Source of the DNA: Scatosoma sp045588185
GTDB taxonomy: Bacteria; Bacillota; Clostridia; Christensenellales; Borkfalkiaceae
Direction of reading: 5' to 3'
NCBI GenBank assembly: GCA_045588185.1
Contig: JAZNDR010000045.1
Coordinates: 1-10,685, forward strand
Length of the DNA: 10,685 nucleotides
The position numbers and the translations under genes were made by a program. Positions 1-5,021 of the stretch are shown one piece after another. Positions within the stretch are counted from its first letter, which is position 1. Each line of letters starts with the position of its first letter. The notes under the pieces were generated by a model. The model saw only the letters and a list, made by a program, of their open reading frames with translations, did not search any database and was not told the origin of the DNA.

Positions 1-39
1 GGCGTATTTTGTGGTACAGGAATGACGAAAATTGCTTAA
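1..39 (+). CDS. possible C-terminal tail of an unrecognised upstream gene (partial)
   Basis: Reading from base 1 gives GVFCGTGMTKIA followed by a TAA at 37-39, and a strong intrinsic terminator starts about 20 bases later, the arrangement expected at the end of a gene. Twelve residues are too few to identify a family. The frame starting at base 2 also ends early (TGA at 23-25), so even the frame is uncertain. Confidence 0.3.
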   Translation, partial: GVFCGTGMTKIA

Positions 40-58
40 AGGGGGAAACCGAAAAAAG

Positions 59-107
59 AAAACGGCGGAATTTCGCAAGCGGGTCAGCGCGAAAACCGCC
101 GTTTTTT
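59..107 (+). terminator. strong intrinsic terminator
   Basis: The outer stem AAAACGGCGG (59-68) pairs perfectly with CCGCCGTTTT (96-105). A second stem TTTCGC (71-76) / GCGAAA (89-94) lies inside it. A run of six T follows at 102-107. The left side is also preceded by an A-rich stretch, so it may work in both directions. It most likely ends the transcript of a gene left of the window and shields the region from read-through. The 9-base string CAAGCGGGT in its loop (76-84) recurs at 124-132. Confidence 0.85.
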
Positions 108-148
108 CGGGCTTTAAGTCTGTCAAGCGGGTAGATAAAAAGCGAAGC

Positions 149-185
149 CACCTTGCCCGCGCGCCTGCGGCGCGCGGGCAAGGTG
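149..185. repeat. GC-rich perfect 17-bp palindrome with 3-base loop
   Basis: CACCTTGCCCGCGCGCC (149-165) is followed by TGC and then by its exact reverse complement (169-185). The hairpin is far richer in G+C than the AT-rich DNA to its right. No T-run follows on either strand, so it is not a normal intrinsic terminator. It could be a unit of a dispersed extragenic palindrome (REP/MITE-like), an mRNA-end stabilising hairpin, or a protein-binding cruciform. The sequence alone does not decide between these. Confidence 0.8.
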
Positions 186-567
186 TCGTACAATACTCGC
201 AGGTTAAATAAAAGCTGTTATAGTTAGCTTGTATAATATAGGTGGGGATTTTAAGATTTATTTTTGTGAGGATTTAATAAGGTAGATATAGGTGTGCAGT
301 AGCTGTTTTATTGATGCTTAAATTTATAGTTTTTATTCAGAGTTTATGGCTACGGTGCCTTATTGAATCAATGGTTAATAATTCAAAGGAATCACTTTTT
401 ATATGTTTCAACGCTAGTTTTATTGTCGATTGAACTATATTTTTATGAAGAGTGAAACGATAAAAATGATGTTTTTCATATATTGGACAATTTAATATTC
501 TTTTTGACTAAATTATGAGGTGCCTCAAATCAAACATTATGATTTCATTTAAGCACAAATTTGGGGG
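186..567. other. AT-rich intergenic stretch with no supportable gene
   Basis: No reading frame with a ribosome binding site is visible on either strand. A TATAAT occurs at 232-237 but has no recognisable -35 box 16-18 bases upstream. Small inverted repeats are present: TTGAAT (363-368) with ATTCAA (381-386), and TGAGG (516-520) with CCTCA (523-527) close to the 3' end of the neighbouring regulator gene. I see no clear T-tailed hairpin that would terminate that regulator's transcript. Confidence 0.6.
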
Positions 568-1380
568 TTATCTACATATATATTTTGAGGGTAATTTCCC
601 CATATATTTTTTGAAGGTTTTCGAAAAAAAAGACATATTTTCAAAACAGCATTGATAAGCCGCTTCCGTGACGCCTACACCGTTTTCAATATATTCCGCA
701 GCTTTTTGGCACCGATAATGATTTAGATAAGAAATAATTGTTTGTCCTGTAATTTTTTTGAACTGTTTCGATAATATATATTTATCCGTATATACGTTTT
801 TTGCAATCTCGTCAAGCGATAGTTTTCTGTTGAAATTTTCTCTTAAAAATTTAATAGTGGCTTTCACGTTTTCAAACGAGCGGGGGGTAGAACTGGCTTC
901 ACTCTTTCTTGTTGAATGATTTATACAAATTTCAATAAGCAGTTGCAATATAAGCTCGTTTAACTTTGCGATGCGGAAGGGATCGTCGAGAGAAGTATAA
1001 CAATTTGTTAATTCTACAAATATACGCTCGACTTTCGGGTTTTTAAAATACGACGAGAAAAGTAAATTTGTATAATCAATACCGATTTCTCTGCAAAATG
1101 CGGTGTCAATAATCAAACAGGAATATTCCAAATATTCTTTCGTGTGCGTATAATGGATTACATTAGAATTGACGACTATAGTATCGCCTTTGGAAAATTC
1201 ATATTTTTCCCCGTCTAATAAAACTTCGCCCTTTCCTTTGGTGCAAAGCTGTATTTCAATGTTTTCGTGCCAATTTTTCGACGTGCTACAAGTGGAGGGG
1301 GTGCGCTTTAAATCAATATGAAAAACGAAAGGTAATTTTTCGTTGAAATGTGTATATTCTTCATGTCTTGTCCTGTCCAT
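568..1380 (-). CDS. AraC-family transcriptional regulator 1 (cupin sensor + double HTH)
   Basis: A 270-residue DNA-binding regulator. The N-terminal half is an AraC-type cupin sensor: WHENIEIQLCTKGKGEVLL near residues 36-55 and GDTIVVNSNVIHY at about 65-77. The C-terminal half carries two helix-turn-helix motifs: LSLDEIAKNVYTDKYILSKQ at about 187-206, and a second at 235-267 with the family signature SFFSKTFKKYMGKLPSKY. The reading frame stays open up to a TTG at 1440, but I place the start at ATG 1380: the DNA from 1440 to 1412 is a TTGACG-17-TATAAT promoter reading the same way, and a GATAGG (AGG at 1389-1387) lies 6 bases before the ATG. It is transcribed away from the propeller/aldolase operon, and the spaced AGACAAGAT copies between them fit it as that operon's sugar-responsive activator. 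The ligand is unknown. Confidence 0.9.
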   Translation of the reverse strand: MDRTRHEEYTHFNEKLPFVFHIDLKRTPSTCSTSKNWHENIEIQLCTKGKGEVLLDGEKYEFSKGDTIVVNSNVIHYTHTKEYLEYSCLIIDTAFCREIGIDYTNLLFSSYFKNPKVERIFVELTNCYTSLDDPFRIAKLNELILQLLIEICINHSTRKSEASSTPRSFENVKATIKFLRENFNRKLSLDEIAKNVYTDKYILSKQFKKITGQTIISYLNHYRCQKAAEYIENGVGVTEAAYQCCFENMSFFSKTFKKYMGKLPSKYICR

Positions 1381-1411
1381 AAATCGCCTATCGATAATTA
1401 TTTTATTATTG

Positions 1412-1440
1412 ATTATAACATACGAAGTACATTTCGTCAA
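1412..1440 (-). promoter_or_regulatory. sigma-A promoter of AraC regulator 1
   Basis: On the minus strand a -35 box TTGACG (1440-1435), a 17-base spacer and a perfect TATAAT -10 box (1417-1412) are followed by ATG 1380. Transcription would start near 1405, giving a leader of about 25 bases. The promoter overlaps the upstream open extension of the reading frame, which argues against the TTG start. Confidence 0.8.
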
Positions 1441-1459
1441 GGATATAAGCGATTGCTAT

Positions 1460-1539
1460 ACAAGATTATTTCATTTTACGCATAAAAAATCCTGAAAATC
1501 TGATATTTCAGACAAGATAGTGTTATTTTTAGACAAGAT
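1460..1539 (+). promoter_or_regulatory. candidate AraC-type operator: spaced AGACAAGAT direct repeats
   Basis: AGACAAGAT occurs at 1510-1518 and again at 1531-1539, exactly 21 bases apart (two helical turns). The second copy ends 6 bases before the -35 box of the downstream promoter. A shorter copy, ACAAGATT, lies at 1460-1467, 52 bases (about five turns) upstream of the first. Paired direct half-sites about 21 bases apart next to a -35 box are the known arrangement for AraC-family activators. That the adjacent regulator binds here is inference. Confidence 0.6.
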
Positions 1540-1545
1540 TGGGTA

Positions 1546-1574
1546 TTGCATTCTTTGTATAAATACGCTATACT
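1546..1574 (+). promoter_or_regulatory. promoter of the propeller/aldolase operon
   Basis: TTGCAT (1546-1551), a 17-base spacer and TATACT (1569-1574). Transcription would start near 1581, followed by GGGAG (1592-1596) 7 bases before ATG 1604. The boxes are good but not perfect, which suits activation from the direct repeats just upstream. Confidence 0.75.
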
Positions 1575-1603
1575 TGTAGTGTAATAAATTTGGGAGCGTA
1601 GAA

Positions 1604-2818
1604 ATGAAGAACATATTTTCTCAAGATTTTTCAACGAAAAAAGAACACACGGTTGTAGAAGGACAAGTTATTAAAAACGTTGCAGCGACGATTTCGGTGG
1701 ACGTAGATGAAAAAGTGAAGTCAAGAGGCATAGCGTTTGCGCAAGAAATCGAAAATGCGTTTATTTCTGATTTTGAAAAAACGGAAAAGGCGTATGCTGA
1801 AGGAAAGGTGAACGAAGTGGATAAAATGGTGCACGTTTCCACGTTCTGTGTAATAAACGATATTATTTATATGACATATTACGCAAATACGAAAGCTGCG
1901 TCGGAAGACCCGAACAATCAGACTGCACGGCTTGTATATTGTCCCGTAGAACACCCCGATGATAAAACGTTTATAGATATACAATCGGTGGGTGATACGT
2001 GTTCAGGATTACGGGTTAATCTCGTTTACGACACGATTTTGGCAAAAAAAGACGATGAAACGTTGTATATTTTATGGACGGCAAAGGTCGGGGATAATTA
2101 TTATAGATTATATCGTAGCTTTTCCACAAAAACGAAAGAGCTGGGAGAAGTTGGTGTTAACCGTTTTAAGGTTGGAAATATTATCAACGATTTCAGTACG
2201 ACGGGTATGCAAGGCGCAGTGGCGGAAAATGGCGTGTCTTATAAACAAATGTATAGCGATATTGGTATTATGCAAAAATTCACTACGCGCGTAGAAAACG
2301 GTGAAATGTATTATTATACGGGTACATATAGTGGTGATTTTACCTGTATCATTAAGAGTAAGGACTTTATTACGTGGGAATACGTTTCGCAGCCTGATTT
2401 CTTAAACGAATCGAAATGGGAAAACGCAACCTACGTAATCGGGGATAAATGTTATTATTTTGTAAGACAACAAGATACCGTTAAGTATGGTTTTTTAACC
2501 GCTTACGACCTTGTAAATCAAACGTGGGAAAATCCCGTTTTAATTGAAGATTGTCAATCGAGAGGTGATTTTATAGAATATAAAGGTGAATTGTACCTTT
2601 TTCACGCACCCATTGACCGAAATCATATCGGTATCGTAAAAATTGATACGCAAAATATAGCGAATAGCAAGGCTTTGGTGCAGGCGCATATGCATACGAG
2701 CTGTTTCTATCCGTTTGTACAATATTATCAAAACGGTGAGCTTGCGATGTCTTATACGGTAGAACGTAAGCATATTCGTTTGGCAGGCTTTACATTAGAA
2801 AAATATATGGATAAATAA
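1604..2818 (+). CDS. beta-propeller protein, sialidase/GH43-like putative glycosidase
   Basis: A 404-residue protein with no signal peptide or membrane segment. It contains recurring propeller-blade strands of the type G/D-x-hydrophobic-Y: DIIYMTYYA (86-94), DETLYILWTAK (151-161), GEMYYYTGTYSG (233-244), GDKCYYFVRQQ (280-290), KGELYLFHAPIDRNHIGIVK (327-346) and NGELAMSYTV (377-386). SKDFITWEYV (252-261) resembles the SKDFxxWE turn of GH43/GH32-like enzymes and is also a degenerate Asp-box (S-x-D-x-G-x-x-W without the glycine) of sialidases. QSRGDF (318-323) and the C-terminal RKHIR (388-392) could supply carboxylate-binding arginines. The fold call is fairly safe. The family and substrate are not: sialidase, GH43-like hydrolase or a propeller-type uronate lyase are all possible. 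It is followed 55 bases later by an aldolase gene, so its product may be a keto-deoxy sugar acid. The start is set by GGGAG 7 bases upstream. Confidence 0.7.
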   Translation: MKNIFSQDFSTKKEHTVVEGQVIKNVAATISVDVDEKVKSRGIAFAQEIENAFISDFEKTEKAYAEGKVNEVDKMVHVSTFCVINDIIYMTYYANTKAASEDPNNQTARLVYCPVEHPDDKTFIDIQSVGDTCSGLRVNLVYDTILAKKDDETLYILWTAKVGDNYYRLYRSFSTKTKELGEVGVNRFKVGNIINDFSTTGMQGAVAENGVSYKQMYSDIGIMQKFTTRVENGEMYYYTGTYSGDFTCIIKSKDFITWEYVSQPDFLNESKWENATYVIGDKCYYFVRQQDTVKYGFLTAYDLVNQTWENPVLIEDCQSRGDFIEYKGELYLFHAPIDRNHIGIVKIDTQNIANSKALVQAHMHTSCFYPFVQYYQNGELAMSYTVERKHIRLAGFTLEKYMDK

Positions 2819-2827
2819 GTAATTTAT

Positions 2828-2843
2828 TATTGTGAAAACAATA
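2828..2843 (+). other. small intercistronic hairpin with GAAA loop
   Basis: TATTGT (2828-2833) and ACAATA (2838-2843) enclose a GAAA tetraloop between the propeller gene and the aldolase gene, 18 bases before the aldolase's AGGAG. It is AU-rich and weak. It could affect processing or relative expression of the two cistrons, or be chance. Confidence 0.25.
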
Positions 2844-2873
2844 TAAAAATAAAAATTTTTAGGAGTAACTATT

Positions 2874-3791
2874 ATGGCAAGACAAAAACTCGAAGGTATT
2901 TACATTCCTGTAATCACTCCCTTCAACAAAGACGAATCTATTAACTTTGGTGCGATTAAAGAAATAGCAAAGTTCTTAGGTGAAAACGGCGTAACTGGTA
3001 TTATTCCTTCCGGTTCGACGGGTGAAATGATTGCTTTGACAAAAGAAGAGCAAATCGCAGTAAACAGGGCTTATATTGAAGCTGGACATGCAAACGGCCT
3101 TAAAGTTGTAGCATCTACGGGTGCATATCGTACTCGTGATGTTGTAGAAATGTCGCAAGCGGCTGATGCAGACGGTGCAGACGGTATTATGGCTGTAACG
3201 CCTTGGTATATGGGACCCAACGAAAAGGAATTGCTTGAACACTACAAAGCAGTACACGATGCGATTAAAATTCCTGTAATGCTTTATCACAATCCTTATT
3301 ATTCGACGGTACTTATGAGCGATAAATTTATGGCAAAATTGTATAACGAAGGTTGTATCGACGCTGTAAAAGAACGTCAAGCAGATGTATATCGCCAACA
3401 AAATCTTCGTCGTTTAACTGATGACAATTTCGGTGTTTTCTATGGTTATGACGTATGTCCCGTAGAATGCTTGAATTGCTGGACGGACGGTTGGGTTTGT
3501 GGCACGGGTAACCTGTTCCCGGCTGAAAATGCAACAGTTTATAACCTTGCAAAAGCGAAAAAGACGGTAGAGGCGATGAAAGCGCATGAAGAAAAGATTT
3601 GGCCTTATTTGCATCTTTTCTCCGAAGCGGATTCGAACGGCGACGTGCTTTGGCTTCAAATAATTAAAGAAGGTTTGAAACTTCGCGGTGTAGACGCAGG
3701 TTATTGCCGTAAGCCCGTACTTTCCGAGCTCCCTAAGGAAACGATGGATAGATTGAAAGCAACGCTCAAGCACTACGGTTATATCGACTAA
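2874..3791 (+). CDS. DHDPS/NAL-family (class I, Schiff-base) aldolase
   Basis: A 305-residue (beta/alpha)8-barrel lyase of usual family length, cytoplasmic. Enzymes of this family form or cleave a bond to pyruvate through a lysine Schiff base. Visible signatures are ITPF (14-17), the carboxylate-binding loop GSTGE (47-51), the catalytic tyrosine in YHNP (Y138) and the Schiff-base lysine in AVKE (K166). GSTGE matches N-acetylneuraminate lyase more than the GTTGE of true dihydrodipicolinate synthase, and the lysine is followed by ERQAD instead of the common xSSGD. The gene also sits in a glycan locus rather than with lysine genes. I therefore expect breakdown of a sialic acid or another 2-keto-3-deoxy sugar acid to pyruvate plus an aldehyde, not lysine synthesis. 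AGGAG (2861-2865) lies 8 bases before ATG. It is probably cotranscribed with the propeller gene, since no promoter is seen in the gap. Confidence 0.88.
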   Translation: MARQKLEGIYIPVITPFNKDESINFGAIKEIAKFLGENGVTGIIPSGSTGEMIALTKEEQIAVNRAYIEAGHANGLKVVASTGAYRTRDVVEMSQAADADGADGIMAVTPWYMGPNEKELLEHYKAVHDAIKIPVMLYHNPYYSTVLMSDKFMAKLYNEGCIDAVKERQADVYRQQNLRRLTDDNFGVFYGYDVCPVECLNCWTDGWVCGTGNLFPAENATVYNLAKAKKTVEAMKAHEEKIWPYLHLFSEADSNGDVLWLQIIKEGLKLRGVDAGYCRKPVLSELPKETMDRLKATLKHYGYID

Positions 3792-3854
3792 TGCATAACA
3801 AACAAATCGATTGTGCAACAATAATAACTAAAATAGAAAACTGAAAACAAAGTT

Positions 3855-3887
3855 AGATCTTCGTTTCGTTTTTTGAGACGAAGGTCT
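3855..3887 (+). terminator. first hairpin after the aldolase gene (possible weak terminator)
   Basis: A 13-bp stem, AGATCTTCGTTTC (3855-3867) with GAGACGAAGGTCT (3875-3887), contains two G-U pairs in RNA. The loop is GTTTTTT. The 3' side continues TATCAT without a proper T-run, so termination here would be inefficient. It may instead protect the 3' end of the mRNA. Confidence 0.45.
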
Positions 3888-3937
3888 TATCATAGGTAAA
3901 ATTTTCCAATAACGTATATAATTTTAATGATAATAAG

Positions 3938-3976
3938 AAAAAATACATTGCAAATAGACAATGCAGTGTATTTTTT
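3938..3976. terminator. bidirectional intrinsic terminator between convergent genes
   Basis: AAAAAATACATTGCA (3938-3952) and TGCAGTGTATTTTTT (3962-3976) form a 15-bp stem with one G-U pair around a 9-base loop. The last six bases are T on the plus strand, and the first six are A, so the minus strand also ends in T. It can end the propeller/aldolase transcript from the left and the AraC regulator 2 transcript from the right. Confidence 0.8.
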
Positions 3977-3991
3977 GTTATATGTAGTCTA

Positions 3992-4020
3992 TTGAAATTA
4001 GGGCTTGGCTTTGTTATAAT
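3992..4020 (+). promoter_or_regulatory. orphan near-consensus promoter
   Basis: TTGAAA (3992-3997), a spacer of exactly 17 bases and a perfect TATAAT (4015-4020). It lies just past the terminator and points right, into the 3' end of the minus-strand AraC gene. No plus-strand protein gene follows: the only ATG nearby (4026) opens a 10-codon frame without a ribosome binding site. See the small-RNA candidate. Confidence 0.7.
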
Positions 4021-4025
4021 ATTTT

Positions 4026-4117
4026 ATGATAGGAAAGGATTTCCTCGTTGAACCGTAAGTTCGGTAAAAAGCAAAAGATCAAAGCTCGGGTTTTCTCGCT
4101 TCTTTTTGTGCTTTTTT
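4026..4117 (+). ncRNA. candidate small RNA, antisense to the 3' end of AraC regulator 2
   Basis: Transcription from the orphan promoter would start near 4026-4028. The transcript would contain a short hairpin AGGAAA/TTTCCT (4031-4036, 4040-4045) and a second small one around GAAC/GTTC (4050-4053, 4059-4062). It would then reach a terminator-like structure: AAAAAGCA (4066-4073) with TGCTTTTT (4109-4116), an inner AAGC/GCTT pair (4082-4085, 4098-4101), and a T-run at 4112-4117. About 39 bases overlap the regulator's last codons and stop in antisense. The structure is AT-rich and bulged, and on the minus strand it could serve as that gene's own terminator, so this remains a candidate. Confidence 0.35.
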
Positions 4118-4921
4118 GGGCGTAATCTTAAAATAATTGGTAAAAGCACGATAAAAATACGAATAATTTTGATAGCCTGTCATACACGCGATTTCATTTA
4201 AAGACATTGTACTGTTTTTCATCAGCGTATATGCATATTCGAGTCGATTGCGATTAATATATTCGGTGATTGTCATATTCGTATAAGATTTAAATAACTT
4301 GCAAATATACGAATGGTCGTATTGCAACCCTTTAAGTATGTCGGAGGCAGACATAGCCAAAGAGGTGGGGCGCTCGATTGTTTCCAAAATGGAGGAGATA
4401 AGCTGAGACGAAAGAGTCTGTGTTGTTAAGCTTTGCAGATCATTGTCAACGTAAATTTCTAAAAGATTCAGGATTGCAAACTTAAACAAAAGGTTCATTT
4501 GAGGCAATGTCGAGAAAGAAAGGTATTGTATCCGAGCGAATAAGCTTTCCAATTTTTCGATCTTGTTAGGGCGGAGTTTCAACGGGGCGGTAGGCTTTTT
4601 CAAAAAGTTTTGATAGAAATCGGGGGAAAGGCTATTGCAAAGCTCTTTGAACGCATCTTCCTTGATTAGGATATCCCGATGGATTAACGACTCGTTGTTT
4701 TTTTGTTTAAAAAAGTGCGAATCGCTTTTTTTGAGAATAAACATATCGCCTGATTCTAACGGTGATTGATAGCCATTGAGAGAATGAAACGCGGATCCAG
4801 AGATCACGTAAAAGATTTCGATAAACTCGTGCGAATGCGGCATATTATTGTTTTCATTGGATATTTTGGCAAAGAACGACGTTTCGTTTTTAAAATAGTG
4901 CATATTCGATAAGAACAACAT
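4079..4921 (-). CDS. AraC-family transcriptional regulator 2 (cupin sensor + double HTH)
   Basis: A 280-residue AraC-type regulator. The N-terminal cupin shows the metal/ligand-type motif HSHEFIEIFYVISG (about 29-42) and GDMFILKKSDSHFF (58-71). The C-terminal helix-turn-helix pair lies at about 190-215 (SASDILKGLQYDHSYICKLF) and 239-273, with GYQNYSYFYRAFTNYFKITP as the family signature. The frame extends upstream to a TTG at 4930, but the GAGG at 4934-4931 would then touch the start codon; from ATG 4921 it is 9 bases away, so ATG 4921 is chosen. The gene is divergent from the three-gene glycoside hydrolase operon, with about 100 bases between starts, and most likely regulates it in response to an imported sugar. 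It converges on the aldolase gene. Confidence 0.9.
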   Translation of the reverse strand: MLFLSNMHYFKNETSFFAKISNENNNMPHSHEFIEIFYVISGSAFHSLNGYQSPLESGDMFILKKSDSHFFKQKNNESLIHRDILIKEDAFKELCNSLSPDFYQNFLKKPTAPLKLRPNKIEKLESLFARIQYLSFSTLPQMNLLFKFAILNLLEIYVDNDLQSLTTQTLSSQLISSILETIERPTSLAMSASDILKGLQYDHSYICKLFKSYTNMTITEYINRNRLEYAYTLMKNSTMSLNEIACMTGYQNYSYFYRAFTNYFKITPKKAQKEARKPEL

Positions 4922-4930
4922 AAAAAACAA

Positions 4931-4934
4931 CCTC
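4931..4934 (-). promoter_or_regulatory. ribosome binding site deciding the start of AraC regulator 2
   Basis: GAGG on the minus strand, 9 bases upstream of ATG 4921 and directly abutting the alternative TTG at 4930. Only the ATG is at a usable distance. Confidence 0.7.
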
Positions 4935-4962
4935 GTGTAATTTTTTTTGTATTATAACACGA
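4933..4962. promoter_or_regulatory. inverted repeat TCGTGT/ACACGA flanking the regulator's -10 box
   Basis: TCGTGT (4933-4938) and ACACGA (4957-4962) are inverted copies 24 bases apart. They bracket the -10 box and start site of the AraC regulator 2 promoter. The position suits a repressor or autoregulatory operator. The repeat is only 6 bases per arm, so chance is possible. Confidence 0.35.
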
Positions 4963-4979
4963 AAAAAAATGTTTGTCAA
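4951..4979 (-). promoter_or_regulatory. perfect consensus promoter of AraC regulator 2
   Basis: On the minus strand TTGACA (4979-4974), a spacer of exactly 17 bases and TATAAT (4956-4951). Both boxes match the sigma-A consensus fully. Transcription would start near 4944. Such a strong promoter suggests that autoregulation or occlusion keeps regulator levels in check. Confidence 0.88.
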
Positions 4980-4990
4980 GAAATTTAGGG

Positions 4991-4996
4991 TATATA
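4991..4996 (+). promoter_or_regulatory. weak -10 element of the glycoside hydrolase operon promoter
   Basis: TATATA (4991-4996) lies just before the AAGGAG (5006-5011) of the first operon gene. No acceptable -35 box sits 16-18 bases upstream (the bases there read ATGTTT or AATGTT). This points to an activator-dependent promoter. The region upstream is shared with the -35 box of the divergent regulator promoter. Confidence 0.4.
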
Positions 4997-5021
4997 TTCA
5001 ATAGGAAGGAGAGTAGGAAAA

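Noticed and set aside
149..185. GC-rich palindrome as an intrinsic terminator
   Set aside because: No T-run follows on either strand, and a proper terminator already exists at 59-107.
232..237. TATAAT as a promoter in the left intergenic region
   Set aside because: No -35-like sequence at 16-18 bases upstream and no gene downstream on that strand.
461..480. Hairpin near 461-480 as terminator of AraC regulator 1
   Set aside because: Only a 4-bp AT-rich stem can be drawn on the minus strand; too weak to claim despite the following T-run.
2976..3401. 141-codon minus-strand frame inside the aldolase gene
   Set aside because: Antisense shadow of a well-supported aldolase; low-complexity translation without family features.
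2874..3791. Calling the aldolase dapA (lysine biosynthesis)
   Set aside because: GSTGE instead of GTTGE, the unusual residues after the catalytic lysine, and the glycan-use context argue against a lysine-pathway enzyme.
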